Source of the DNA: Affinundibacterium flavidum
GTDB lineage: Bacteria; Pseudomonadota; Gammaproteobacteria; Burkholderiales; Burkholderiaceae_D
Assembly: GCF_014284175.1 (NCBI RefSeq)
Contig: NZ_JACOGA010000002.1
Span: 222,071-286,070, forward strand
Length of the DNA: 64,000 nt
Reading direction: 5' to 3'
In this document: positions 1 through 8,853 of the stretch, in pieces
Layout: each line of letters starts with the position of its first letter
Position numbering within the stretch: position 1 is the stretch's first letter
The notes under the pieces: generated by a model
Databases searched by the model: none
What the model saw: only the letters and a program-made list of their open reading frames with translations
What the model was told of the DNA's origin: nothing
Position numbers and translations under genes: made by a program

Positions 1-2344
1 TATGGTTACGCGTATATTTCGCCAAACCTAAATAGTTATTTGGAATTCTGACTGTCTGCATTTTTCCATCATTATTCAGATCGAGTGCCAAATTCAAGTC
101 ATTACCTGGGTTGACCATCATGCAAGTTGGAATCGTGCCAGGATTGAACTTGGTATAGCCATTATCCTTCGCCCATTGCGCGATGCCACCAGAAGAGCAA
201 TAGTCATCCATACCATTTTGAACCTTACGATACACGCCCTTCACACCGATAGTCCAATCTTTAGTCAGCGCTTTTTGGAAACCTAAAATCAATTCATCTT
301 GTGACATAGGTTTCAATTCAGTATCTGCCAGTGTGGCTGGATTTGGCGCCTGCAAACTACCAGTAATAATCGATGAGCCAATTTGCGGCCCCAAAGTCAA
401 TGGCGCGAGTGTCTTCGGATCTTTTCCAGAAAAACTATAAAATTGACCTATCGTGTATTCAGAGTTACTTGCGCGAACACTGATATTGGATGGCATTGGA
501 ATATAGTAGCGCCCAGCATTTCCATACACCTTCATGCTCGCATCGCCATTCACATCCCACACTGCGCCCACACGTGGCGCAATCAAGTTATCTTTTTTCA
601 AGAAACTAATACCATCGGCATTTTTATTGTTGAAAGCTTCAGAACGCAAACCGCCAATCAAAATCACATTTTTAGCGATCTTCCAGTTGTCTTCGACGTA
701 CCAAGCATTATTGATGACTTCATAAGCACCCGTGGTAGTTTGGTAGTGGCGTACGCGAACATATTCTGAACCATATGGCACGGCATTCGGCACACCGTTG
801 ACAGAGCCATCACGATTTGTTTGGTCATAATAACGATAATAAATTCCGCCACTATAGGTATAACCCGCATTGGTTGAAACAAATTTTTGACTGTCATAAC
901 CAGCACGCAGTGTATGGCCGCCAATATTGTATTCAAGATCTAAACGTTTTCCTTTACGACTGTCGCCATCATCAGGCGCTTTCAGATCGCGCACCGTCGG
1001 ATGATTCGGATCAAAACAACCGCCCTGCCAAGCATTATTATAGAAAATTGCAGGGCATTCGGTGCCGAAGGCTTGAGGGTCAATAAAACGTGAACTATTT
1101 TGAGTGCGTCCAATTTGCGCGGACAAAGTCAAATTATCAGTCAAGTAACCCGTGTATTTTAAGACCTCAAAATGATTCTTATATTCAAGCGAAGTCGGCG
1201 TCGCTTTACCTATATGAGTTTGGCTGTAATGGACCGGATCGACTTGATTGCCATTCGCGTCCAAAGTGGCGTTATATCCAATATTATTACTTTTTCCGCC
1301 TGCTTCAATACCTGTAAATTCGAGGCGGTGATCATCAGTAATTTGCCAATCCAGTTTCAACAATCCTTGAGGAGAATTATTTTGAAAATGGCTACTCCCT
1401 GTATTGCCGTAGCCATCAGAGTTAACACGATTCGCCTGCAACATTCCAAACATGAACAGTTTGTCTTTAATGATCGGGCCACCCGCGGTGACGGATGCGT
1501 TTAAACCACTACCGCGATTTGCGGGATTTGTATAATAAACGTATTTATTGCCGTTCTTAATATCCTCTGGTTCACGGCTGATAACAACCTTGTCATCTTT
1601 AGTATTTAAGCTTGACGATGAATAGGATCCGGTAACGCCAAACTTCCATTCATTGGTACCGCGTTTGGTCGTTGAGTTGATAATGCCGCCCATAGAACGA
1701 CCAAATTCCACACCATAACCACCCGTCTTCACTTGCTGCTCGTTGAGCGCCTCAAATGGCAAACTAAAGAAGGTCATCATCTTACGAATATTCGTCACAT
1801 CAAAGCCATTGATGTAATAACCGTTTTCAGCCACAGAAGAACCACCGAATGATGCCAAACCACCGAATCCACCAACACCTTTCACCGTGCCTGGCGCTAA
1901 CAAAGCAATAGAGGTCGCGTCTTGTCCCACTGGCAGTGCGATCACTTGTTTGTTGGTGTAGACCACGTTCGATTCTGCACTGGAAACGTCGATCGGACTA
2001 CGCACACGAGAGCTAGTCACAGTCACAGTTTGCACATCATCTAATCGCACTTCCGTACCAGTACCAATCACAACCTGCACTTCACGGGTCACGCCACCAG
2101 AAATCACTTTATAGAAACCGGTTGGCAAACGCGGGACGGTGAAATTACCATCGTTGCCAGCCTCAATGGTGCGGCTCGTACCGTTTTCCAAATTAACGAT
2201 TTGAATCTGTGCCTTTGCTTTGGCATGACCAAAAATAGTACCGTCGGCATTTTGTGCATGCGCGAATCCCGCGAAGCACAAACCGATGGCGACACTGATC
2301 GCCTTTCGCTGCAGGCCTTGTGTGAAAAATTTACTCTGCGTCAT
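1..2344 (-). CDS. TonB-dependent outer-membrane receptor, carboxypeptidase-regulatory-like N-domain (partial)
   Basis: About 781 codons read without a stop from the ATG at 2342-2344 to the left edge, so the C-terminal barrel strands are missing. A signal peptide (basic start, hydrophobic run, cleavage near AHAQ) is followed by a small beta-sandwich of the carboxypeptidase regulatory type at about residues 25-105, with GNFTVPRLPTGFY typical of that fold. A plug domain follows (GQDATSIALLAPGTVKG, GGYGVEFGRSMGGIIN), then barrel strands rich in aromatic residues and N/D/G turns. Such proteins take up large substrates (oligosaccharides, peptides, siderophores) across the outer membrane using TonB energy; the substrate is not readable here. 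It starts about 890 bp from, and diverges from, the collagenase-like gene, so uptake of peptides is possible but only inferred. Confidence 0.88.
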   Translation of the reverse strand, partial: MTQSKFFTQGLQRKAISVAIGLCFAGFAHAQNADGTIFGHAKAKAQIQIVNLENGTSRTIEAGNDGNFTVPRLPTGFYKVISGGVTREVQVVIGTGTEVRLDDVQTVTVTSSRVRSPIDVSSAESNVVYTNKQVIALPVGQDATSIALLAPGTVKGVGGFGGLASFGGSSVAENGYYINGFDVTNIRKMMTFFSLPFEALNEQQVKTGGYGVEFGRSMGGIINSTTKRGTNEWKFGVTGSYSSSSLNTKDDKVVISREPEDIKNGNKYVYYTNPANRGSGLNASVTAGGPIIKDKLFMFGMLQANRVNSDGYGNTGSSHFQNNSPQGLLKLDWQITDDHRLEFTGIEAGGKSNNIGYNATLDANGNQVDPVHYSQTHIGKATPTSLEYKNHFEVLKYTGYLTDNLTLSAQIGRTQNSSRFIDPQAFGTECPAIFYNNAWQGGCFDPNHPTVRDLKAPDDGDSRKGKRLDLEYNIGGHTLRAGYDSQKFVSTNAGYTYSGGIYYRYYDQTNRDGSVNGVPNAVPYGSEYVRVRHYQTTTGAYEVINNAWYVEDNWKIAKNVILIGGLRSEAFNNKNADGISFLKKDNLIAPRVGAVWDVNGDASMKVYGNAGRYYIPMPSNISVRASNSEYTIGQFYSFSGKDPKTLAPLTLGPQIGSSIITGSLQAPNPATLADTELKPMSQDELILGFQKALTKDWTIGVKGVYRKVQNGMDDYCSSGGIAQWAKDNGYTKFNPGTIPTCMMVNPGNDLNLALDLNNDGKMQTVRIPNNYLGLAKYTRNH

Positions 2345-3235
2345 AAACTTACCTTACCAAAAAGTTGAGGGTGATTTGAATTCATTCAGTGCAGTCTTAT
2401 GCTGAGACTTTGTGCGACTTTGTAGGACTGGTCAGTGACCAGCCTGATTGAACTCTTTATTAATTTTCAAAATTATTTGTTTTGGGGCGTGATGTATCGA
2501 TCAAGCGCACTGAAATTCACCCCTCTAAATCTGCAGAAGTACTAATACCACTTATAAAAAAGCAGATTTTTCGAAATGAATTTATATGGGCCTAGGCGCC
2601 ATGACACTCCACGAAAAAACTTTAAACGAGTGGAGATAAATATATTTATGAATAAAACGGTGGAAGCTATTGCATTTTGGAATAGCTAATCTTTGGCACT
2701 CTGATAGCAGGTTTTCAGCACTATCCAATGAACGTGGTGAAAATCAAACAGTCTGCTAAAAATGAATTTAAAGCCAAAGAGTAAATGTTCAAAAACACAA
2801 AATTACTTATTTAACATAGCTCTAAAATGCTTTCCTTGATGAAATATTGTGCATTTTTTGAGATAGGTAATTTGGCCATATGACGAGGTAATAGGGGCAG
2901 AATAACCACATCGATAGAAATTTAAATCTAATTATTTGAAATGTATAGAATTTTAATTTCATTTATTGTGAATGTGAGAAATTTAAGCATTAGACATATG
3001 GAATAAATTCCTTCTCAACAAGCTATTCGATTTCATCATTAGATATTTCACAGATATATTAATAAGATGAATAAACCGATCACTTGTTACCTGGCTAACG
3101 CAGAAAACTGGCTCGCTAGACTTGGTACTTGGACGGTGATTTGACAGTTGTTGGAAAAAGCGGTCTTTAGTTTGACGACGCCAACACAGGCTGTATTGAT
3201 TAAAGACCATAAAAATATCTATCTTGGAGATCACA
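2345..3235. other. AT-rich divergent intergenic region
   Basis: About 890 bp between two divergent genes. It is AT-rich with many stops in all frames and no convincing gene. It holds the palindrome listed separately and must carry the promoters of the TonB receptor and the collagenase-like gene. A short reading frame on the minus strand (2983-3234) has no recognisable family and no supporting start region. Confidence 0.6.
2428..2442. promoter_or_regulatory. 15-bp palindrome, candidate operator upstream of the TonB receptor
   Basis: CTGGTCA-G-TGACCAG is a perfect 7+1+7 palindrome, 84-98 bp upstream of the receptor ATG. Two copies of GACTTTGT lie between it and the gene. The symmetry and position fit a dimeric regulator site; which regulator is unknown. 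Confidence 0.35.
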
Positions 3236-5545
3236 ATGAGTTATCAGATGAAAACCTTGCTCATGGCGAGCATCGTTGGAGCTTGCTTAAGCAGTATGAG
3301 TAATACCAGTAACGCAGCCGACAAAAATGTCGCTCAAGCCGTTACCCCCTTAACTGAACACGGTCACGAGAGCAAAAAGCTCAAGCAAGCGCCGATGCCA
3401 CAACAGCGTTTGACCTTACCGCCGAGTGCCGAGCAAGTGAAATTTAATCTCTCGCCGAGCAAAAAAGATGCGCGATTAAATAACGCAAAACTCTCCACCA
3501 TCAAAAACAGTGCGGGTCTACGAGATCTGACAGCGGCGCAAGCGGCGGACTGTACTGACATGGCAAAATTAGGAAGCTACAGTGGCGCAGCGCTCGCGAA
3601 TTATCTGGTCAACCTACCTGATTTTGAATGTACCTACCCACTGTTTCAATTGAACAGTGCGCAGGCTGCCAACATCTATAGCAATGCAAATTACACCGCC
3701 GTTGCGAATCGTTTTGCGCAAGAAGCAAGCAGCTACAGCGCAAACAATATGGCTTTGGTCAATCTGACTTTGTATTTACGCGCTGGCTACTTCCTTAGCG
3801 ACACCATGAGTGCCGCGCAAGCTCCCGCCAGCACAAAAACCAGCCTACGCCCAGCGATCTCAGCCCTGGTGAATGGCAGCACTTTGTACCAATATAATCC
3901 AGTCGCATCGTCCACAGCGATTGAGGTAATGAAGTTAATCACCAACATCCGCGACGAAGCCTACTATCTGCCAAGTATTAAGAATGTATTTACACGCTTT
4001 ACAAATACAGCCAACAATCCAAATGCGGTTAATGGCCTATTCAATTACACCGCCACCGATGGATTTACTGGTGCTTTGATTGTGATGTACTACGCGCATT
4101 ACAGAGCTGATGCTGCGACCACGTTGCAAGATATTAGTTACGCAACCGCGATGAACAACTTTATCGTGAATAACAAAGCAGCCTTGCTCAACACTTACTA
4201 TGCATATCAATTGAAAGATACGGAAAACGAAGCCTTCCGCTTTATGCAATACAGTAACTTGAAACCGGCCGTTAAACCTATGGTGCAATACCAATTGGCG
4301 AATAGCACCATGACCGGTGCTGATAGTGATTTATGGTTAGGTGCTGCTTCGGCGGTGAAATACTATGACAATGCCAATTGCAGCGAATATGGCACCTGCA
4401 ATTTTGAAACTACGCTAGCTAATGCAGTTCTGAAAAATAACTACACATGCAGCCCAACGATCAAAATTCGTGCGCAAGATATGAGCGCAGCAGAACTGCA
4501 AAATTCCTGCGATTTACTGGCCGCGGAAGAAACCTACTTCCACACCATGTTGCCAACCAACCGTACACCGGTAGCGAATGACAATAACAAGTCTTTGGAA
4601 TTAGTGGTATTTGATGATTACACCAACTACAACAAATACGCAGGCATTATTTTTGGCATTAGCACCAATAATGGCGGTATGTATTTGGAAGGCAATCCAG
4701 CCGATGTGAATAATCAAGCACGTTTCATTGCGCACGAAGCATCCTGGTTGCGTCCAAGCTTCTCAGTATGGAATCTGGAACATGAATACATCCATTTCCT
4801 CGATGGTCGTTTCAATATGTATGGTGATTTTGGTGCTGCGACGACCAAACCAACCGTATGGTGGATAGAAGGTGTTGCCGAATATCTGTCCTACAAAAAC
4901 AATAACCAACGCGCCATCGATCTCGCAAAAACAGCTGCATACCCACTCAGCACTATCTTGGGTAATACTTACTACATGAGCGATTATGCTAACCGTGCTT
5001 ATCCATGGGGCTATATGGCGGTGCGCTTTATGAACGAAAGACATCGTGCCGACGTCGACGCTGTCTTAGCCAAATTCCGTGTGGGCGACTACGATGGCTA
5101 TCAAACTTACATGAACAATATCGGTACGCGTTATGACAGTGAATTTGCGACGTGGGTACAAGCAGCAACAACCGCAGGTACGCCACCATTACCTATCGAT
5201 CCTGTAACCGCCTTACCAAATTGCAGCACACCTTATCCTTACTATTTAGGGAATAACTGTTCACTAAAAAACGTGACTTCCGATACACAAAGCTACGTCT
5301 ACGTGATGGTTCCTGCAGGTGCTAAAAATCTGAAAATCTTCACTGGCGGCGGTAGCGGCGATGTCGATATCTACGTCAAAAAAGATGCCTACCCAAGCAC
5401 CACAGTCTACGATGGCGCATCCGCCAAGGCAGGCAATAGCGAAAGCATCACCTTCGCTACACCGACAGCGAATTCTTGGTACTACATTATGTTGAAAGCG
5501 AAAACGCCATTTAGCAATGTTAGTGTTGGGGCTAGTTGGGAGTGA
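3236..5545 (+). CDS. Secreted M9-family collagenase-like zinc metalloprotease with C-terminal PPC domain
   Basis: 769 aa from the ATG at 3236, chosen over an in-frame TTG 12 bp upstream because TTGGAGA sits just before this ATG as ribosome-binding site. Signal peptide to about residue 28 (MKTLLMASIVGACLSS, NAADK). The middle matches the M9 N-terminal helical region. The gluzincin centre is HEYIH at residues 516-520, followed by WWIEGVAEY at 542-550, whose glutamate is the expected third zinc ligand. The last ~85 residues form a PPC (bacterial pre-peptidase C-terminal) domain (YVMVPAGAKNLKIFTGGGSGDVDIYVK), commonly removed on maturation. Role: extracellular breakdown of collagen or gelatin. 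The aminopeptidase at 31.3 kb carries the same C-terminal domain type. Confidence 0.9.
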   Translation: MSYQMKTLLMASIVGACLSSMSNTSNAADKNVAQAVTPLTEHGHESKKLKQAPMPQQRLTLPPSAEQVKFNLSPSKKDARLNNAKLSTIKNSAGLRDLTAAQAADCTDMAKLGSYSGAALANYLVNLPDFECTYPLFQLNSAQAANIYSNANYTAVANRFAQEASSYSANNMALVNLTLYLRAGYFLSDTMSAAQAPASTKTSLRPAISALVNGSTLYQYNPVASSTAIEVMKLITNIRDEAYYLPSIKNVFTRFTNTANNPNAVNGLFNYTATDGFTGALIVMYYAHYRADAATTLQDISYATAMNNFIVNNKAALLNTYYAYQLKDTENEAFRFMQYSNLKPAVKPMVQYQLANSTMTGADSDLWLGAASAVKYYDNANCSEYGTCNFETTLANAVLKNNYTCSPTIKIRAQDMSAAELQNSCDLLAAEETYFHTMLPTNRTPVANDNNKSLELVVFDDYTNYNKYAGIIFGISTNNGGMYLEGNPADVNNQARFIAHEASWLRPSFSVWNLEHEYIHFLDGRFNMYGDFGAATTKPTVWWIEGVAEYLSYKNNNQRAIDLAKTAAYPLSTILGNTYYMSDYANRAYPWGYMAVRFMNERHRADVDAVLAKFRVGDYDGYQTYMNNIGTRYDSEFATWVQAATTAGTPPLPIDPVTALPNCSTPYPYYLGNNCSLKNVTSDTQSYVYVMVPAGAKNLKIFTGGGSGDVDIYVKKDAYPSTTVYDGASAKAGNSESITFATPTANSWYYIMLKAKTPFSNVSVGASWE

Positions 5546-5602
5546 GTTTGAAGTAAATTAGAAATAAGTTAGCAGCAAGTTGGTGTTAAGTTCTAAGCCA
5601 AC

Positions 5603-5643
5603 AAAAAATGGACATCGTGCAAATTATGCGATGTCCATTTTTT
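5603..5643 (+). terminator. Rho-independent terminator after the collagenase-like gene
   Basis: A perfect 15-bp stem, AAAAAATGGACATCG with its complement CGATGTCCATTTTTT, closes an 11-nt loop and ends in a T run, 58 bp after the stop codon. The A-run on the left arm would let it act on the minus strand too. Confidence 0.85.
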
Positions 5644-5730
5644 ATTCTTTGCAAATCCCAGAGTGGACAATCATCGCATTAAATTTCTCAATCCTCTTAA
5701 ATTTGGACGGTACTCATACGTTCCCCTAAC

Positions 5731-5800
5731 ATCTAACGCTCGCTTTAACAATCAGCTACCAGCGAAGCCGGGAAGCGTCCTGTTAAACAACCAGTTAGGC
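5731..5800 (-). repeat. Integron attC recombination site
   Basis: On the minus strand this 70-bp stretch begins GCCTAAC (R'', consensus RYYYAAC, at 5794-5800) and ends GTTAGAT (R', consensus GTTRRRY, at 5731-5737). Between them lies an imperfect palindrome: the arm around TTGTTTAACAGG pairs with the arm around TGATTGTTAAAGC, with a CCCGGCTTCGCTGG-like centre. Size, both end consensus boxes and dyad structure all match attC (59-base element). It lies directly downstream of the 5828-6301 gene, on its strand, as expected for a gene cassette. Confidence 0.85.
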
Positions 5801-6308
5801 TGATGACAGATGCAACAGTTGAGCCAATCACCCTGTTGGAAGGGCGGAGGCATCGCCTCCTGTTGACAGATACCAACTTATAAAATCATAGAAACTTCTC
5901 CAACGGGCATGCGGCCGATGCAAAAACTCTTCTCTATTTTCTAGCGAAAAGTCGTAGATCTCTTGCGTTACCTTGGAATAGAGATAGCCGCCTTCGCCTT
6001 GACATGAACAGAGGCATATGTATTCGCCGGGGAGTTCCCAGACTTCATGGGCAAATCTCGTGCCAGATGCAATCTCTTCAGAGGGTTCGCTTACATCGAC
6101 AAGTATCTCGTCCGACGTCTCACTGACTAGATTTCCCAGGCAATATTCTGAACAGAATATGAATAGCTCACTGCTAGACGGGATTCCCAACTTTGACATG
6201 GCCGCTTGTGCCTTCCCTATGTGTGCACGCTTGAAATGACCTATTCCTCGTAATTCTGCAAGGCGGCGGATTTCCGCAGGGATCGATGCACTCATTGCCA
6301 TAGCCTAA
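5737..6308 (-). mobile_element. Solitary integron gene cassette (572 bp)
   Basis: The cassette is defined by two boundaries on the minus strand: G/TTAGGC at 6303-6309, immediately before the start codon, and the R' G/TTAGAT of the attC at 5731-5737. The first six cassette bases, TTAGGC, are the exact complement of the R'' box GCCTAAC in its own attC, which is what the excised circular form requires. The bases upstream of the 5' boundary (GTTAAATTCAATTAGCG) look like the 3' half of another attC, but no full second site is visible. No integrase gene or attI is in the window, so this is a cassette without an integron platform nearby. Confidence 0.8.
5828..6301 (-). CDS. Cassette-borne SMI1/KNR4-like (SUKH-type) protein
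   Basis: 157 aa; the ATG at 6299-6301 lies 1 bp inside the cassette boundary box, and a second in-frame ATG follows two codons later (MAMSAS). The C-terminal half shows the SUKH/SMI1-KNR4 pattern: LPGEYICLCSCQGEGGYLY, then KVTQEIYDFSLEN, and the closing RWRSFYDFISWYL. SUKH proteins often act as immunity proteins against secreted or contact-dependent toxins; no toxin gene is present here. No promoter is evident inside the cassette, which is usual for cassette genes. The family call rests on motif reading only; function is unknown. Confidence 0.65.
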   Translation of the reverse strand: MAMSASIPAEIRRLAELRGIGHFKRAHIGKAQAAMSKLGIPSSSELFIFCSEYCLGNLVSETSDEILVDVSEPSEEIASGTRFAHEVWELPGEYICLCSCQGEGGYLYSKVTQEIYDFSLENREEFLHRPHARWRSFYDFISWYLSTGGDASALPTG

Positions 6309-6562
6309 CGCTAATTGAATTTAACAAAAAAGCATATTAGCTTGGCTAATGAGAAAAGACAATTTGTTTTAAATTTCCTAGAACCCGCATGGAATTTGGT
6401 TGCAATTGCTTATGCTGTATAAAACCCGGACTTAACCAAATCGACAAAAAATGCAATTCGAAGAAACAAAAATTCTCTGCTTATTGATCAAGCCACCCAA
6501 AAAGATGGCAGCCCCCAATTGCGTTCAGTTAAGCCCTGCAAAATGAACTGTCATTAGCGCGC

Positions 6563-6582
6563 AGAGCCTGCCCTCGAATGCT
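6563..6582. repeat. 20-bp repeat core shared with the MITE at 45.1 kb
   Basis: AGAGCCTGCCCTCGAATGCT here matches AGAGCCTGCTCTCGAATGCT at 45144-45163 in 19 of 20 positions. It ends four bases before the terminal repeat of the 6587-6775 element, suggesting that element landed next to or inside a remnant of the other family. Confidence 0.55.
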
Positions 6583-6586
6583 AGAG

Positions 6587-6775
6587 CATAGGTATCTACA
6601 CAAGTTTTTGACATGATGAAAGAAGGAAAAAAGCAAAATAACAGCACAGCATGTCATTCCTGCGTAGGCAGGAATCTAGCGGCTTTCGTTGATCAACAAA
6701 AGACACTGGACTCCTGCCTACGCAGGAGCGACAGTAATTATTTCGCTGTTTATTCGACTTGTGTAGATACCTATG
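6587..6775. mobile_element. MITE-like element with 19-bp perfect terminal inverted repeats
   Basis: CATAGGTATCTACACAAGT at 6587-6605 is repeated as its exact inverse at 6757-6775. Inside is a second inverted pair around TCCTGCGTAGGCAGGA (about 6658-6673 and 6710-6725). No coding capacity. Its terminal 14-mer GTATCTACACAAGT also occurs alone at 10783-10796 in the araG-araH gap. The whole 6302-6926 gap holds no other gene. Confidence 0.7.
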
Positions 6776-6926
6776 ATGCTATAGTCGGTTGCGGGAACGA
6801 CAAACTATGAGTTTATCCGCTTAACTGAACGGCATTATTACCGAGCCCCCTTTCCTCACCGAAACAAAAAACAAACAATTAAAGCCACACAATATTAAAC
6901 GTTCGCCCGTGGACTTTATATTCGCC

Positions 6927-7832
6927 CTACACCAACAAGGACCACCGCGTTTCAAAACTAGCACCAGCCAATAAAGTTTGTGCGCCACATTGCTCACTGG
7001 TGTGCGTCTTAATCAGGTTGAAAGCATCAGTACACATACTGACTGGTTCTACACAAAAATAATTTTCTGCTGATGGTACATAGATGCCCAGAAATCCCAT
7101 GCCTGCATCGGCTTGCAAGCGTATCGACGGGTGCCGTGCATCAAGCTGAATTCTTACATCGCGATTCCAGCCTGTGAAATTATTGTCCATGACGTGTTGA
7201 TCAACACGGACACCACGCGCCAGTTGCTTGAATAATGGTGTCGCTTGTAATCGCAGGGGCAACACCTCAGCGTCGGTGAGCCACATTGCGCTTAGTTCTG
7301 TTTGTAGCGAGCTCTCTTTTGTTTTGGGGAAATAAGGATGGTGGCCGATACCAAATGGCATCGCACTTGTTGAGCGATTTTGCAAACGCAATTTGACTTG
7401 CAAACCCTGCGCATTGAGATGGAATTCTTGCTCGGCATAGAAAGCCCACGGCCAGCCAAATTGCTGGCGCTGCGCTGGCTGTCCATAATCAAGTGCGAGC
7501 ACGATGGTGTCTGCTGTATGGGCGATGACTTGCCACGGAACTTGCCAGCCTATGCCATGAATTGCATGCGCGGATGGGGGTAGGTTGGCGACCAGACGAA
7601 TCAATTGATCTTCAAAAGAAAACGTAGAATCACGGATGCGATTACAGAACGGTAGTAAGGGAAAACTCGCCATTTCCCTTGCATCGTTTTTAGTGAAAGC
7701 GGCGGCATGTGCGGGGCGTAAAATATCTCGCCGTTGACCATCGCGCATTTGAAAAAATTCGGCGATAGAACCGCCAATAGACGGTGCCACTGCCAGATGC
7801 AAATCACCGCGGCTGATCGTGAACACCGTCAT
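6927..7832 (-). CDS. Aldose 1-epimerase (galactose mutarotase family)
   Basis: 301 aa, typical length. It interconverts alpha and beta anomers of free aldoses in the cytoplasm, supplying the form used by the sugar dehydrogenase. Visible family motifs: PLLPFCNRIRD near residue 60, HGIGWQVPW near 92-100, GIGHHPYF with the catalytic-type histidine pair, GWNRDV, and NYFCVEPVS carrying the conserved catalytic-type glutamate. It begins 17 bp after the LysR stop on the same strand and is the last gene of the galactose locus. Confidence 0.85.
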   Translation of the reverse strand: MTVFTISRGDLHLAVAPSIGGSIAEFFQMRDGQRRDILRPAHAAAFTKNDAREMASFPLLPFCNRIRDSTFSFEDQLIRLVANLPPSAHAIHGIGWQVPWQVIAHTADTIVLALDYGQPAQRQQFGWPWAFYAEQEFHLNAQGLQVKLRLQNRSTSAMPFGIGHHPYFPKTKESSLQTELSAMWLTDAEVLPLRLQATPLFKQLARGVRVDQHVMDNNFTGWNRDVRIQLDARHPSIRLQADAGMGFLGIYVPSAENYFCVEPVSMCTDAFNLIKTHTSEQCGAQTLLAGASFETRWSLLV

Positions 7833-7849
7833 AGACTATCGACAAAATC

Positions 7850-8794
7850 CTAAACGCGCTGATCAGCGACCTGACGCAAAACGTCGAGCATGGCCTGCGC
7901 ACCGGGCGACAGACGATGTTGTTTGCGCGTGATAATGCCGTAGGCATCCATGCGTAAACCCAGATCAAAATCGAGTTCGACCAAGAGACCGGAATTCAAG
8001 TAATGCTGAACCGATTCGGGTGGTAAAGCGATCATTAAATCGCTGGCCAACAATAAGCTGGTAATCACAGGAATCGCTGAGGTCTCTATCGCATCAGAAG
8101 GTAAATCGACTCCTTGCGCGAGGAACAAAGCCGTTAAGCGCTCACGTAAAATACTGCCTGACGGCGGCAAGATCCAGGCCGCTTCTGCTAAATCTGCTAA
8201 CTGCAAATCATCGCGCTTTGCAAATGGATGATCGGGACGCACAATCAATCGATGCGGTTCATCTTGTAGCGCTTCAAATTTCAACTCGGCGTAGCTATCG
8301 TTTCCAGAAATCAAACGTCCTATCATCATATCGAGTTCACCTGAACGCAGTTGTTGCAATAGCAGCGTACTGGTATCGACCGCGATGGAAACATTGACTT
8401 TGGGATGCGTTTCTTTAAAACGCTTGACGGCACGTGGCACCAGACTCGTCGATGGCGTAATCACGGTACCAATCGCAACCTGTCCGCGCAAACCTGAAAA
8501 TAATTCCATTACTTCTTGATGCGCGGTATTCATTTCTGCCAATGCCGTACCTGCACGGCGCACCATAATTTCACCATACCAGGTCGGCGAAATGCCGCGC
8601 GCCAGACGTTCAAACAATTGCACGCCTAATGCGTATTCAAGTTCGGCTAATAATTTGGAAGCCGCAGGTTGCGTCATGTGTGCCGCTTCGGCAGCGCGCA
8701 ATATGGATCCATGCCTGCCCAATTCGACCAGCAATACCAGATGTCGGGTTTTTAAATGGGTGCGGACAAAACGGTCAGCAATCGGGTCTCTCAT
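7850..8794 (-). CDS. LysR-family regulator of the galactose locus (GbpR-like)
   Basis: 314 aa. N-terminal winged helix-turn-helix at about 20-80 (LLVELGRHGSILRAAEAAHM, TQPAASKLLAELE, LGVQLFERL), then a LysR substrate domain (GQVAIGTVITPSTSLVPRAV, SGELDMMIGRL). It sits in the same direction between the SDR dehydrogenase (59 bp upstream) and the mutarotase. GbpR-type LysR proteins are known neighbours of galactose/arabinose-binding protein genes, so control of this locus by a galactose-derived inducer is a reasonable inference. A co-directional regulator inside its own target operon would be autoregulated; this is not shown by sequence. Confidence 0.85.
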   Translation of the reverse strand: MRDPIADRFVRTHLKTRHLVLLVELGRHGSILRAAEAAHMTQPAASKLLAELEYALGVQLFERLARGISPTWYGEIMVRRAGTALAEMNTAHQEVMELFSGLRGQVAIGTVITPSTSLVPRAVKRFKETHPKVNVSIAVDTSTLLLQQLRSGELDMMIGRLISGNDSYAELKFEALQDEPHRLIVRPDHPFAKRDDLQLADLAEAAWILPPSGSILRERLTALFLAQGVDLPSDAIETSAIPVITSLLLASDLMIALPPESVQHYLNSGLLVELDFDLGLRMDAYGIITRKQHRLSPGAQAMLDVLRQVADQRV

Positions 8795-8853
8795 GATTTC
8801 ACCTGGTCGGTTATTTTGTATGTTGCTATGCTGTGCTGACGGTATGCTTAAGT

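Noticed and set aside
2983..3234. 83-codon minus-strand frame upstream of the collagenase-like gene
   Set aside because: No family, no ribosome-binding site and it covers the promoter region of the gene starting at 3236; composition is that of intergenic DNA.
6310..6420. Second complete attC upstream of the cassette
   Set aside because: Only a 3' half-like sequence adjoins the GTTAGGC boundary; no matching R'' box at attC distance was found.
6613..6810. 65-codon plus-strand frame
   Set aside because: It runs through the inverted repeats of the MITE-like element; its residues reflect the repeat, not a protein.
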